This document shows, piece after piece, positions 44,358 to 53,830 of a DNA stretch of 64,000 nt (within the stretch, counting starts at the first letter, position 1; each line of letters begins with the position of its first letter). The stretch comes from Paenibacillus tritici (GTDB taxonomy: Bacteria > Bacillota > Bacilli > Paenibacillales > Paenibacillaceae). The notes under the pieces are model-generated. The model was not told the DNA's origin. It ran no database searches and saw nothing but the letters and a program-made list of their open reading frames with translations. The translations under genes and the position numbers were made by a program. The stretch spans positions 62,001-126,000 of the forward strand of contig NZ_JABMKX010000004.1 of NCBI RefSeq assembly GCF_013204885.1, given 5' to 3'.

Positions 44358-45887
44358 TTGATCTTGGAATGGAGCAGTAATGCGGATATGGCCGAGCTGC
44401 AAGGGGAGGCTGTATGTCTCATATTCTCAGAGACACAGGTGCTGGGAGAGGGACTGCCGGCGGAATGGGCCGAGAGAGTCCGCTTATTATCCGGAGCAGG
44501 GCTCTTTAGCGGTAAGCAGGGGCAAATATATATCCTGCCCGCCATGGACCGCCCGGAGCAGCCGGTAGTCATTCTGGCCGGAAGCGGGAAGGGCCGGCCG
44601 GGGGTTCACGAGCTGCGGCAGCTGATGGCGCAGACTGCCAGGGCTGCATACAGACTGAAGGCCGCTTGCCTTGTTGTGCAGATACCGGATGATCTGAACC
44701 GGCTGCCTGAGTCGCTGAAGGCGGAGCAGGCCGGTCAGGCCATCGCGGAAGGGCTAATCCTGGGGGCGTACCGCAGAAGACAATATAAGCTGGAGCAGAC
44801 GGCATACGCTGGTCTTGAGACTGTACGTCTGCATATGGAGCGCTCCTGTGAGGCTATGGAGGAGGAGGCCTGGAAGCAAGGAGTCAAGCGGGGGCAGGCC
44901 TTTGGGGAGGCGGCCAATCTTGCCCGTGATCTGACCAATCTGCCGGGGAATCTGCTGACTCCGTCAGGTCTTGCGGTGGCAGCTATTGAAATTGCTGAGC
45001 GGCACGGACTTCCGGCTGAAGTGCTGGATGAACGTGAGATGGAGCTTAAGGGAATGGGCGGATTGCTCGCCGTCGGTAACGGCAGCGTGAATCCGCCCCG
45101 AATGATTGTCATCCGCTATCAGGGGACTAATCAGTGGGAGAATGCCGTGGGGATTGTGGGCAAAGGCATCACCTTCGACACCGGAGGCATCTCGCTGAAG
45201 CGGGCAGCAGGCATGGAGAGCATGTTCAGTGATATGGGCGGTGCAGCAGCGGTCCTTGGGGTTATGGACGCGCTGGGGCATTTACGTCCCCAGGTCAATG
45301 TAGTCATGCTTATTCCGGCGGCAGAGAATATGCCGGCAGGGAATGCTTTTAAGCCGGGGGATCTGATCACTTCCTTCAGCGGAAGAACGATAGAAATCAT
45401 TAATACCGATGCAGAAGGCCGGGTCATCCTGGCAGATGCCCTTACGTATGCAAGGGAGTGGGGAGCGGAGCGGATCATTGATGTAGCCACGCTGACAGGG
45501 GCTGTGTTGTCCATTCTGGGCGATGTGGCTACAGGTGCAGTAACCAATGACCAAGCCTTCCTGGAAGAGATTCTGGAGGCCTCCAGACGGTCTGGGGAGC
45601 CGATCTGGGAATTGCCAGCCTATCCTGAGTTCAGGGAGATGCTGAAGAGCGAGGTGGCTGATCTGCGCAATGCTGCCGGAAGATATGGAGGTGCCAGCAC
45701 GGCGGGACTGTTCATTGGAGAATTTGCCGAGGGGCTGCCCTGGGTGCATCTTGATATTGCCGGGACGGCCTTTCTGTCGTCAGAACGGGGAGTGAATCCC
45801 AAGGGAGCCACGGGTGTGATGGTCCGCACGTTGCTGGAATATCTGCTGCACGCAGCTTCTGACCCGGGATTTCATCCCGGCCAGTGA
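44358..45887 (+). CDS. Leucyl aminopeptidase (M17 family)
   Basis: A 509-aa cytosolic metallo-aminopeptidase that removes N-terminal residues from peptides with two Mn/Zn ions. The M17 metal and catalytic sites are intact: GKGITFDTGGISLK (Lys and Asp ligands), MGGAAAVLG, NTDAEGRVILADAL (signature), with the LADAL following. The start is TTG at 44358, with GGGGGATGA upstream; no in-frame ATG lies close. Monocistronic; terminator at 45892-45939. Confidence 0.93.
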   Translation: MILEWSSNADMAELQGEAVCLIFSETQVLGEGLPAEWAERVRLLSGAGLFSGKQGQIYILPAMDRPEQPVVILAGSGKGRPGVHELRQLMAQTARAAYRLKAACLVVQIPDDLNRLPESLKAEQAGQAIAEGLILGAYRRRQYKLEQTAYAGLETVRLHMERSCEAMEEEAWKQGVKRGQAFGEAANLARDLTNLPGNLLTPSGLAVAAIEIAERHGLPAEVLDEREMELKGMGGLLAVGNGSVNPPRMIVIRYQGTNQWENAVGIVGKGITFDTGGISLKRAAGMESMFSDMGGAAAVLGVMDALGHLRPQVNVVMLIPAAENMPAGNAFKPGDLITSFSGRTIEIINTDAEGRVILADALTYAREWGAERIIDVATLTGAVLSILGDVATGAVTNDQAFLEEILEASRRSGEPIWELPAYPEFREMLKSEVADLRNAAGRYGGASTAGLFIGEFAEGLPWVHLDIAGTAFLSSERGVNPKGATGVMVRTLLEYLLHAASDPGFHPGQ

Positions 45888-45891
45888 TAAT

Positions 45892-45939
45892 ACAAACAGC
45901 CGCAAGTCTTCAGTTTCCTGAGGACCTGCGGCTGTTTGC
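45892..45939 (+). terminator. Terminator after the aminopeptidase gene
   Basis: AAACAGCCGCA pairs with TGCGGCTGTTT, with an inner GTC/GAC stem; T-rich end. Confidence 0.75.
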
Positions 45940-45979
45940 TGATTGGAGCCGTGTTCCGTTTCGCCTAATGGATGGCAGC

Positions 45980-46111
45980 CTATTTACGGGCCTTCATCTG
46001 GGCCGTTAAGGATTGGACACCGTTCATAATCTTGTCCCGCGTATTCTTATTCTTCAGCAAGTAGGCTGCTCCCAATGCTACCGTTGTAAACAATGTTTTT
46101 TTGGTGTTCAT
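45980..46111 (-). CDS. Small protein, 43 aa, with a possible membrane helix
   Basis: Begins MNTKKTLFTTVALGAAYLLK and ends SLTAQMKARK. One hydrophobic stretch (about 6-18) and a basic end suggest a small membrane-attached protein, reminiscent of short YtxH-like proteins. ATG 46111 has AAGGAGGAATT 6 nt upstream; the in-frame sequence upstream to 46198 is not supported. Confidence 0.65.
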   Translation of the reverse strand: MNTKKTLFTTVALGAAYLLKNKNTRDKIMNGVQSLTAQMKARK

Positions 46112-46221
46112 GGTAATTCCTCCTTGGTAAGAATCTGGTTGTAAAAGCTTATAACTAACATACCCGCATGCCAGGGTTTCTAAACGAAAAAATACCAATC
46201 CCTGTCCGCAAACGCTATGTG

Positions 46222-46404
46222 CTAGTGTTTGCCGGACAGGGTATTTCCGCTGCAGGACAGAGGGGAATCCATGGATGCTGCGGGGCAGGTTTTACCTTTG
46301 TCACAGCCGGCGCAGGCGCCTTCCTTGCCCTTTTGGGCATGGCGGTAGATCATCCAGCCGGAGTACCCGAAGACAAGCGTGATAATCAGAATATTTATGA
46401 TCAT
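46222..46404 (-). CDS. FeoB-associated Cys-rich membrane protein
   Basis: A 60-aa protein with one N-terminal membrane helix (ILIITLVFGYSGWMIY) and a Cys-rich tail CAGCDKGKTC...SC, the pattern of the FeoB-associated Cys-rich family (PF12669-like). It lies 43 nt after feoB on the same strand, completing a feoA-feoB-Cys-rich operon. The cysteines may bind iron or a cluster and take the place of FeoC; that role is inferred. Confidence 0.85.
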   Translation of the reverse strand: MIINILIITLVFGYSGWMIYRHAQKGKEGACAGCDKGKTCPAASMDSPLSCSGNTLSGKH

Positions 46405-46447
46405 AGCTGCTGTCGCTTCCTCTCACTATAACTTGGACTTGCTGCTG

Positions 46448-48460
46448 TTACGACCATCCTAACAAACGGCCGCCCTGATAAATCACCAGCGACACCGCAT
46501 AGGCCAGGACCAGGGAATATCCCATGGAGAAAAAGGTCCATTTCCAGGACGCGGTCTCCTTCTTGATGACGCCGACAGTGGCCAGGCAAGGAATATAGAG
46601 CAGGATAAAGGCCATGAAGCTGATCGAGCTAAGCGGTGTAAAGACTGATGCAATCTGGCCTTCCAGCCCTGCTGCATCGGGAGCATGGTAGATGATGTTC
46701 ATGGTGGAGACCACAACCTCTTTGGCGAGGAAGCCGGGAACCAGCGTAGAGCCGGCCTGCCAGGTTCCGAAGCCAAGCGGCTCCAGGAGCGGAGCAATGA
46801 ATCCGCCGAATTTGGCCAGGAAGGAGTGATCCATGTCCACATTAACTCCGGCAGGACCGGCGTAAGACATCAGCCAGATCAGGACCGAACCGGCAAGGAT
46901 GATGGTCCCCGCTTTGCGCAGGAAGCCTTTGCCCTTCTCCCAGGTACTCCGTCCCAGCGTCTTCAGCTGCGGCATCCGGTAAGGAGGCAGCTCGATAATG
47001 AAGAGGGAGGATTCATTCTTGAACAGATACCTGGAGAACAATTTGCACAGAATCAGGGCGAAGACTACGCCCATAACATACATCGCCAGCACGGCAGTTG
47101 CCTGCCGGGCCGGGAAGAAGACTGCCGCAAACAGCAGATATACCGGCAGCCGGGCTGAACAGGACATCAGCGGCAGCAGGAGCGTGGTCAGCATCCGTTC
47201 TTTGGGCTGCTCAATACTTCGGGCAGCCATAATAGCCGGCACGTTGCAGCCGAAGCCGATAATGAAGGGAATGAAGGCTTTGCCGTTCAATCCCATCCGT
47301 TCCATAGTGCTGTCCATCAGCAGGCAGACGCGGGCCATATACCCAGAATCCTCCAGGAAGGAGATCATCAGGAAGAGGATGAAGATCTGTGGAACGAATA
47401 CGACCACGCCGCCGACACCGCCGATAATCCCGTCAACGATCAGGGCGTGCGTGAATTCCGAAGCCCCGATGGCCTGCAGCAGCGAGTTCGTCCAATCGCT
47501 GAGCGGACCGCCTATGAAGCCGTCCACCACATCCGATAAAGGCCCGCCTGCCCAATCAAAGGTGGTTTTGAACATCGCGTACATAAAGAGGATGAACAAG
47601 GGAAGTCCGAGAAAACGGTGAGTGAGGATGGAATCCAGACGTTCAGTCAGATTATGCGGTTTTTGCATAGTGGCATCAATAGCGGCTGCACATACCACGC
47701 GGATGTAGTCCATACGGACGGAGCGAATCCACTGCGGAAGGGTGAGTGCCAGCTTCTGCTTCTGCAGCCTGGTCTGACAATCGTCGCAGAGAAGCATCAG
47801 GCCGGAAATATCGATCCGTTTCTTGAGCAGCTCGAGGACTACCGGATTCTGCTCCATGAATTGCAGGGCAACCCAGCGAAGATTAGGCAATCCCGGGAGC
47901 TGCTGTAGTTGACTAATCATAGATGCAAGCGTTCCTTCAACAATCCCGCCGTAATCCAGATGGAAATTTGCAGCCGGGATATTCGCCGGCTCAGCCACCG
48001 CGCTGAGCACCTGGCTGCTGCCTTTGCCTGTTCTGGCAATCAGCGGCAGCACGGGAACACCCAGCTTGGCCTGCAGGGCTTCAGGGTTCACCTGAATGCC
48101 GCGTGCCTTGGCAACATCGGTCATATTCAGTCCAAGTATGGTCGGCTTGCCGTATTCCAGCAACTGCAGCGTAAGCAGCAGATTCCGTTCCAATTGCGAA
48201 GCATCGACAATATTGATCAGCGCTTCGGGTGTCTCTTCGATCAGATATTGGGCGGCAACTCCCTCATCGCGGGAGAGGGGATGGAGAGAATAGATTCCGG
48301 GTAAGTCGATCAGCTTCCCGGCCCCGTTTTTCAGACTGCCGATCTTTTTCTCCACCGTAACGCCTGCCCAGTTCCCTACGTATTCATACGAAGAAGTTAG
48401 GGTGTTGAACAGCGAGGTTTTGCCGGTGTTGGGATTGCCCACAAGTGCGATAGAACTCAT
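46448..48460 (-). CDS. feoB: Ferrous iron transport protein B
   Basis: A 670-aa Fe(II) transporter. The N-terminal G domain has GNPNTGKTSLFN (G1), the GVTVE (G2) and IDLPGIYSL (G3) regions and a NMTD (G4) motif; a helical GDI-like spacer follows and then the polytopic Gate/Core channel with GFGCNVPAIMAAR and related segments. The ATG at 48460 has GAGGTGAAGG upstream and overlaps the feoA stop (ATGA). In-frame upstream residues to 48523 are not protein. Confidence 0.96.
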   Translation of the reverse strand: MSSIALVGNPNTGKTSLFNTLTSSYEYVGNWAGVTVEKKIGSLKNGAGKLIDLPGIYSLHPLSRDEGVAAQYLIEETPEALINIVDASQLERNLLLTLQLLEYGKPTILGLNMTDVAKARGIQVNPEALQAKLGVPVLPLIARTGKGSSQVLSAVAEPANIPAANFHLDYGGIVEGTLASMISQLQQLPGLPNLRWVALQFMEQNPVVLELLKKRIDISGLMLLCDDCQTRLQKQKLALTLPQWIRSVRMDYIRVVCAAAIDATMQKPHNLTERLDSILTHRFLGLPLFILFMYAMFKTTFDWAGGPLSDVVDGFIGGPLSDWTNSLLQAIGASEFTHALIVDGIIGGVGGVVVFVPQIFILFLMISFLEDSGYMARVCLLMDSTMERMGLNGKAFIPFIIGFGCNVPAIMAARSIEQPKERMLTTLLLPLMSCSARLPVYLLFAAVFFPARQATAVLAMYVMGVVFALILCKLFSRYLFKNESSLFIIELPPYRMPQLKTLGRSTWEKGKGFLRKAGTIILAGSVLIWLMSYAGPAGVNVDMDHSFLAKFGGFIAPLLEPLGFGTWQAGSTLVPGFLAKEVVVSTMNIIYHAPDAAGLEGQIASVFTPLSSISFMAFILLYIPCLATVGVIKKETASWKWTFFSMGYSLVLAYAVSLVIYQGGRLLGWS

Positions 48461-48699
48461 GAGACCTTCACCTCTATCATAGATGCTTCTTTCCGGCGGA
48501 TAGCAAATAGCTGACCGTTGCACTCAAGAGTAACCGGCCCCATAAAAGGCCCTTTGCCCTTCAGACGGATCATTACACCCTCAGAGACTCCCAGATCAGC
48601 CAGCCGGCGCCGCAAGATAGGGTCCATGCCTTCTATTCTTTGAATGGAGCCGGTAGAGCCCGGTTGTAAACGTAGTAAGGAGCAGGATGATAAAGCCAT
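48457..48699 (-). CDS. feoA: Ferrous iron transport protein A
   Basis: An 80-aa SH3-like protein (GSTGSIQRIEGMDPILRRRL, then LGVSEGVMIRLKGKGPF) that activates FeoB. Ribosome site TGGAGGG 6 nt before ATG. Translationally coupled to feoB. Confidence 0.94.
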   Translation of the reverse strand: MALSSCSLLRLQPGSTGSIQRIEGMDPILRRRLADLGVSEGVMIRLKGKGPFMGPVTLECNGQLFAIRRKEASMIEVKVS

Positions 48700-48720
48700 T
48701 GTTATCCCTCCAAAAGAGAC

Positions 48721-48735
48721 TGATAATCAATCTCA
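48721..48735 (-). promoter_or_regulatory. Fur-like box upstream of feoA
   Basis: TGATAATcAATCTCA matches the 7-1-7 Fur consensus TGATAATnATTATCA at 12 of 14 positions, 22 nt upstream of the feoA start. It predicts induction of the feo operon by iron starvation. Confidence 0.65.
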
Positions 48736-48917
48736 ATGATTTCTTGTAATGTAGCATTTTTTTGACATATTATCTGTGATTAATATCATTGTTTCTTTCT
48801 GCGGAAATGGATATGGGAATTGCTGAAATTTTCTTTACAATATATTCTTCATTAAAGTATGATTGAACGATAATGTAAGCATAGTATGAAAATGATACCC
48901 CGAAGGGAGAACAGATT

Positions 48918-49877
48918 GTGAAGACGAATCAGAGTAAAATTGTCGATTGTACCATCCGCGATGGGGGACTGGTGAATAACTGGGATTTCAGTATTGAATT
49001 TGTTCAGAAATTATATGCCGGTCTGAATGAAGCCGGTGTTGATTATATGGAAATCGGATATAAAAACTCGCCGAAGCTGCTGAAAGGGGCAGAGGGTGCA
49101 GGACCATGGCGTTTTTTGGATGATGACTTCCTGCGCAAGGTGATTCCGCAAAAGGGGCACACCAAGCTGTCGGCTCTGGTCGATATCGGCCGTGTGGACG
49201 AGAATGATATTCTGCCCCGCAGTGAGAGCATGCTCGATCTGATCCGCGTGGCCTGCTACAGCAAGGATGTGGACAAGGCCCTCCAGCTGGTGCAGACCTT
49301 CCACGACTTGGGGTATGAGACAACAATTAATATCATGGCCCTGTCCAATGTGATGGAGAACGAGCTGCTTGAAGCCTTTGAGCAGATCCGCGACAGCGTT
49401 GTAGATGTGGTGTATATCGTGGATTCTTACGGCAGCCTGGATCATAATGACTTCCATTACCTGGTGGAGAAGTTCAAGACGCATCTGCCGGAGAAACGCC
49501 TGGGTGTACATACTCATAACAACCTCCAGCTGGCCTTCTCCAATACGCTGATTGCAGCCGAGAAGGGGGTAGAGCTGCTGGATGCTTCCTGTTATGGAAT
49601 GGGCCGTGCCGCAGGCAATTGCCCTACCGAGCTGCTGGTTACCCATTTGAAGAATACGAATTATACCCTCCGTCCCGTTCTGGATATTGTTGAGAATCTG
49701 ATGATTCCTCTGCGTGAAAAGGAAGAGTGGGGATATATTATTCCGTATATGATTACAGGAACATTAGATGAGCATCCACGCTCAGCAATGGCGCTGCGAT
49801 CTTCTGCCGATAAAGACAAAGCGGTTGACTTCTATGACAAGCTCACAACACCTGAGGTTAATTTCGGGGATAAATAA
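48918..49877 (+). CDS. Aldolase catalytic domain protein (DRE-TIM metallolyase family)
   Basis: A 319-aa protein with the HMGL-like TIM-barrel motif VDCTIRDGGLVNNWDF (DRDG-type catalytic start) and the metal-binding HTHNNLQLAF. A conserved CYGMGRAAGN segment follows. Relatives include 4-hydroxy-2-oxovalerate aldolases and unassigned proteins often near sugar or amino-acid genes. The substrate is unknown. GTG start with GGGAGAAC upstream. Candidate promoters are TTGACA/TATCAT (48762-48789, 16-nt spacer) and TTTACA/TATGAT (48834-48863). Terminator at 49892-49928. Confidence 0.8.
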   Translation: MKTNQSKIVDCTIRDGGLVNNWDFSIEFVQKLYAGLNEAGVDYMEIGYKNSPKLLKGAEGAGPWRFLDDDFLRKVIPQKGHTKLSALVDIGRVDENDILPRSESMLDLIRVACYSKDVDKALQLVQTFHDLGYETTINIMALSNVMENELLEAFEQIRDSVVDVVYIVDSYGSLDHNDFHYLVEKFKTHLPEKRLGVHTHNNLQLAFSNTLIAAEKGVELLDASCYGMGRAAGNCPTELLVTHLKNTNYTLRPVLDIVENLMIPLREKEEWGYIIPYMITGTLDEHPRSAMALRSSADKDKAVDFYDKLTTPEVNFGDK

Positions 49878-49891
49878 CCGTCTGGAAGGAG

Positions 49892-49928
49892 AAAGCACTG
49901 GCCTCTATTGTAGGCAGGTGCTTTTTTT
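49892..49928 (+). terminator. Terminator after the aldolase-like gene
   Basis: AAAGCAC-TGGCCT pairs with AGGCA-GGTGCTTT, then a T-run. Confidence 0.8.
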
Positions 49929-50062
49929 CTGCCAGAGCTGCTCCGTTTCAATATTGTAGGTGGCTAATGTAACTTTACGGAGCCATCCGGCCGATATTTA
50001 TACATAGGACAACATATACATCTACCTGTTATTATAGATATCATTTTAGACGCGAGGGACTT

Positions 50063-52186
50063 ATGAGACAAGAAGAGAGAAAGACGATTCATGCGGCTAT
50101 TCTAGGAGCTGTGCTATTCCTCCTGATCCAGATTTTTCGTACACCGCTGGGCCATATTGAGGATAAAGATTTATTTATGGCGTTTTATCTCATTTTAGGC
50201 TGCTGTACGGTGGCGTTTGGTTTTGCGGTTTTTGCCCAGGGCTGGCTGCTGTTCGCCAATAGATTATCCAGAGCAAGGCTGTATACCTCTGCATTATTTC
50301 TGGGCGTGTGCATCTTTGATTTCCTGCATGTCCTCGGGTTTGTAGGCATTCCCGGAATCACCTCTTATATCAGCCCCGCGCAGTCCTTATGGCTCTTGAC
50401 GTTCTCCCGGCTGGCCAGTGCGCTGGGCATTATGCTTATATTCAGCAGGGCAGATCAGCCGGTTGGAACAGGCGGCAAGGGCAAAGTGTTCCGGAATTCA
50501 TTTGTGGTCATTCTGCTGTCCCTGGTTGTGTTCAGCGTTGGCAACCTGATTGTCTCCGGGCTGGCGGACGAGCCTTGGGTCGAAACCACCAGAAATCTGA
50601 TGAATATGGCGGTACTGTTTGTTTATTTGCTTGGCGCAGCCTTTATTATCTATCCCGGCCAAAGGGAGAAGTCGGCCTCTCTGCTGATTATTATCCGTTC
50701 CCTGGTATTCTTCTCGCTGGGCCAGGTGTTCTTCATGAATCTGTTCAGTGTTGGAGATATAGACTATCTCTTCGGAATGCTAAGCAGTGCGGCGGCTTAT
50801 TATCTGCTGCTTACCGGGGTCTACCGATTGACGATTGAGGAGCCGTTTCAGGAGAATCAGCAGGCGGAGGCGCGGATTAATTATCTGGCATATCACGATG
50901 AGCTGACCGGTCTTCCGAACAGACGCCGCCTGATGCAGCGTATGGAAGAGGTGGTTCGCCAGAGCGAGCAGGACAAGAGCCGCGGCTTCTCAGGGCTTGT
51001 CATTATGAATATCAACCATTTCAAGAATATCAACGACTCGCTCGGACATTATGCCGGAGATCTTCTGCTGCAGCTGGTCTCCCGGCGGATCGCGGATGAG
51101 GTCAGAGTCAATGAAGAGCTCTACAGTATGGGGGCGGACGAGTTTGCTTTTCTGATGACGGAACGGACGGGTCTGGAGAATTGTCTGGTCCGGGCGAATG
51201 AGCTGCTGCGGCTGTTCGAGACACCGGTGGGTCTGGAGTCGGGAGAATACCATATCTCGCTTAGTCTGGGAATGAGCATTTATCCAGGGGACGGAGACAC
51301 GGCTGAGCAATTGATACAGAATGCGGATACGGCTGTCCACAACGCCAAGGAGCAGGGGGTGGAGATCCGCCGCTATATTCCGGCTATGCAGATGAAGGCG
51401 AAGGAACGGCTCAAGCTGGAGAACGACCTGCGCCGGGCGCTGGAGCGGGACGAGTTCTATCTGGTCTATCAGCCCCAGGTGTTGCTTGAGACGGAGGAGA
51501 TTGTCGGGATGGAGGCGCTGCTGCGCTGGAACCACCCCAAACGCGGCTTGGTCTCCCCGGTAGATTTCATTCCTATCGCTGAAGAGAGCGGGCTGATTGT
51601 TCCCATTGGGGAGTGGGTGCTCAAGACGGCTTGCCAGCAGAATAAAACGTGGCAGAATGCAGGCTATCAGCCGATTTGTGTGTCCATTAACCTGTCTATG
51701 CGCCAGTTCCTGCAGCCGAATCTGGCCGGCAAAATTGATGCCATTCTGAAGGATATCGGCCTCGACCCCAGCTATGTGGATTTGGAGATTACGGAGAGCA
51801 TGACGCTGGACAAGGAGACGGCCTTCGACCAGTTGAACCGTCTGAAAAGACTTGGCGTATGTATCAGTATTGATGATTTCGGGACAGGCTACAGCTCCCT
51901 GCATTATCTGAAGAATATGCCGATTGACCGCTTGAAGATCGACCGTTCCTTTGTGTCCGATGTGATGGAGGACAGCAACAATGCGGCCATTGTCTCTACG
52001 ATTACCTCCATGGCCCACCACTTGAAGCTCAAGGTAACCGCCGAAGGCGTGGAGAACAAGGAACAGCTGCACTTTCTGCGCCAGCAGCATTGCCATGAGG
52101 CGCAGGGATATCTGTTCAGCAAGCCGGTGAAGGCGGCGGAATTTGAACTGTCTTTTTTGAAGCCCCTGCTGGAAATGCCATCATAA
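50063..52186 (+). CDS. MASE3-GGDEF-EAL cyclic-di-GMP protein
   Basis: A 707-aa membrane signalling protein. Seven or so N-terminal helices form a MASE3-like sensor (about 10-250). The GGDEF domain (about 275-430, HDELTGLPNRRRL) has GADEF at its active site in place of GGDEF. The EAL domain (about 445-695) keeps the catalytic EAL (GMEALLRW), the DDFGTGYSS loop and ITESMTL, so it is probably an active c-di-GMP phosphodiesterase, with the GADEF domain possibly a GTP-binding regulatory domain. Monocistronic. Confidence 0.92.
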   Translation: MRQEERKTIHAAILGAVLFLLIQIFRTPLGHIEDKDLFMAFYLILGCCTVAFGFAVFAQGWLLFANRLSRARLYTSALFLGVCIFDFLHVLGFVGIPGITSYISPAQSLWLLTFSRLASALGIMLIFSRADQPVGTGGKGKVFRNSFVVILLSLVVFSVGNLIVSGLADEPWVETTRNLMNMAVLFVYLLGAAFIIYPGQREKSASLLIIIRSLVFFSLGQVFFMNLFSVGDIDYLFGMLSSAAAYYLLLTGVYRLTIEEPFQENQQAEARINYLAYHDELTGLPNRRRLMQRMEEVVRQSEQDKSRGFSGLVIMNINHFKNINDSLGHYAGDLLLQLVSRRIADEVRVNEELYSMGADEFAFLMTERTGLENCLVRANELLRLFETPVGLESGEYHISLSLGMSIYPGDGDTAEQLIQNADTAVHNAKEQGVEIRRYIPAMQMKAKERLKLENDLRRALERDEFYLVYQPQVLLETEEIVGMEALLRWNHPKRGLVSPVDFIPIAEESGLIVPIGEWVLKTACQQNKTWQNAGYQPICVSINLSMRQFLQPNLAGKIDAILKDIGLDPSYVDLEITESMTLDKETAFDQLNRLKRLGVCISIDDFGTGYSSLHYLKNMPIDRLKIDRSFVSDVMEDSNNAAIVSTITSMAHHLKLKVTAEGVENKEQLHFLRQQHCHEAQGYLFSKPVKAAEFELSFLKPLLEMPS

Positions 52187-52212
52187 CCTCTCAAAATCCG
52201 CTTCTAACAGGG

Positions 52213-52241
52213 TTGCAATTTATTCCAAGTGATGCTACAAT
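52213..52241 (+). promoter_or_regulatory. Promoter of tRNA-Gly
   Basis: TTGCAA at 52213-52218, 17-nt spacer, TACAAT at 52236-52241; the tRNA begins 24 nt later. Confidence 0.8.
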
Positions 52242-52264
52242 GTTTCTTGTACTCAATTTGAGTT

Positions 52265-52338
52265 GCGGGTGTAGTTCAATGGTAGAACTTCAGCCTTCCA
52301 AGCTGATAGCGTGGGTTCGATTCCCATCACCCGCTCCA
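52265..52338 (+). tRNA. tRNA-Gly (anticodon TCC)
   Basis: Full cloverleaf: acceptor GCGGGTG / CACCCGC, D arm with AGTTCAATGGTAGAACT, anticodon arm CAGCCTTCCAAGCTG giving anticodon TCC (glycine GGA), T arm GTGGGTTCGATTCCCAT, discriminator T and encoded CCA at 52336-52338. The 3' half is likely the attachment core used by the integrase that follows; the gene remains intact. Confidence 0.95.
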
Positions 52339-52357
52339 TATGATTTTTCATCCAAAT

Positions 52358-52380
52358 CCCTTGCGCCACAAGGGTTTTTT
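52358..52380 (+). terminator. Terminator after tRNA-Gly
   Basis: CCCTTG / CAAGGG with a 5-nt loop, then TTTTTT. It could end the tRNA transcript at the attachment junction. Confidence 0.7.
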
Positions 52381-52431
52381 CTTTGCGCAATTTTCGACAT
52401 ACGACAGGTGACAATTGCTTCATGGGGCAGT

Positions 52432-53658
52432 TCATGGGGCAATTTTCTTTGCTTTTGGATTCATGGCTTCCAGTGGAGCGATTAGATTACGATTGACCGG
52501 CTCTTTTTCGTGGGTGTAGCGATCCGTCGTCTCCAATTTAGTGTGCCGTAAAAACTTCTGTATGCTTCTCTGGTCGGCACCATGTTCCCGAAGGAGGGTA
52601 GCGGCTGTATGACGTAAGCCGTGAAGCTTCACATGAGGGAATCCATTCTTCTTTAAAAATTTTGCCCAAGTGTTGGTCGCAGTAGAAGGGAAATACATAA
52701 CGCCTTTACCGCTGTGAAAGAGGTACTGTTTGTCTCCACCAAGCCATTTCGGGCATCTGAGCTTTGCTTTGCGCCACTGCCGTTCATAGGCTTGTAATTC
52801 CTCCATGTACCATTTGGGCATCGGTACCCACGCCTCAGACTCTTCAGTTTTAACTTCGCTTTCCACCTTTTGGCCGTCCTGATCAATTGTGATTTGATTT
52901 TCAATGTAAATTCGATAATGCTGGTAGTCCAAAGACGGCAACTCCACAGCAAGAAATTCTCCCCGTCTGAATCCCCCAAGCATCACGCCTGTGAAATACA
53001 ACCTCCATCTGGTAGGAAGCCTGTACATGGCCAGCAGTAGCTCTGCGACTTCTTCCTTTGTATAATCCTGCTTGATCGCATTCATTCTTTTCTTCTCTTT
53101 TTTATTTACTGTTGGGCGGTCAACTCCGTTCATTGGATTCTCAGTAATTACTCCCCAAGCATGAGCTTTGTCAAAAATGGACTTAATTGCTTTATAAATG
53201 TTAAGTTTCGAGTTAATCGCAAGAGGGTTACCGTTTTTCAAATTCTTCAACCCAGCGAACCACTCCGCAATCCATAATGTTGGTATTTCATCCATCCACG
53301 TATCCCCGAATTCAGGTATCAAACGCGCCTCAATAATGTTATTTGTATTGAAAATGGTTTCACCGCTCATGTTTTCTTCGGCATAGACCTTCCTCCAAGT
53401 TGGAATAAATTCGGCGAAGGTCTTCTTTTTTGAGCGGTTTCGGTTTTTCCCTTTGTCTTGATGCTTGCCTGTTGTTACAAGCTGACTCCATTTGTCCTCC
53501 TGAACAGCCAGCCAGGATTCTCTCTTCTTATCTGACCTTGCACTGACGACCTCTGGCGGCATCTCCACAACCATGGAACGTTTCGGGCGGGATGCTTTCG
53601 ATGGGTCGCGCTCAACAAGCTTGTACCTGTTTCCGCCAAGATGTTCACTCCAAGCCAT
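52432..53658 (-). CDS. int: Phage tyrosine integrase
   Basis: A 408-aa tyrosine recombinase. N-terminal arm-binding region, SAM-like core-binding domain (about 95-190) and catalytic domain with the first Arg in LGGFRRGEFLAV, the HxxR box in LHGLRHTAAT, the second His region FLRHTKLETT and nucleophile Tyr in TDRYTH. It reads toward the tRNA and ends 94 nt from it, the usual position next to attL. Preceded at once by the 49-aa ORF (stop 1 nt before its start), sharing one operon. Confidence 0.95.
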   Translation of the reverse strand: MAWSEHLGGNRYKLVERDPSKASRPKRSMVVEMPPEVVSARSDKKRESWLAVQEDKWSQLVTTGKHQDKGKNRNRSKKKTFAEFIPTWRKVYAEENMSGETIFNTNNIIEARLIPEFGDTWMDEIPTLWIAEWFAGLKNLKNGNPLAINSKLNIYKAIKSIFDKAHAWGVITENPMNGVDRPTVNKKEKKRMNAIKQDYTKEEVAELLLAMYRLPTRWRLYFTGVMLGGFRRGEFLAVELPSLDYQHYRIYIENQITIDQDGQKVESEVKTEESEAWVPMPKWYMEELQAYERQWRKAKLRCPKWLGGDKQYLFHSGKGVMYFPSTATNTWAKFLKKNGFPHVKLHGLRHTAATLLREHGADQRSIQKFLRHTKLETTDRYTHEKEPVNRNLIAPLEAMNPKAKKIAP

Positions 53659-53659
53659 T

Positions 53660-53809
53660 TCAGACCACCATCCTCAAATATGCAATTACGACTCTTCGTC
53701 CTGTTCCGATCAGTTCACCGATTAACTTATCCCCATCTCTAAAAATTCGTCCATACGCAGGAAAGTTAGATCCGGGTATTGGGGATTTCACTTCTTCTTT
53801 GGTATACAT
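53660..53809 (-). CDS. Small phage protein, 49 aa (excisionase candidate)
   Basis: Reads MYTKEEVKSPIPGSNFPAYG to VIAYLRMVV. An exceptionally strong ribosome site AGGAGGTGA lies 7 nt before the ATG at 53809, and the stop (TGA 53660-53662) ends just before the integrase ATG, so both are coupled. Small basic proteins encoded beside an integrase are often excisionases or recombination directionality factors, but no family motif is recognised. A LexA-like box lies at 53831-53842 upstream. Confidence 0.65.
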   Translation of the reverse strand: MYTKEEVKSPIPGSNFPAYGRIFRDGDKLIGELIGTGRRVVIAYLRMVV

Positions 53810-53830
53810 TGGTTCATCACCTCCTTTAGG

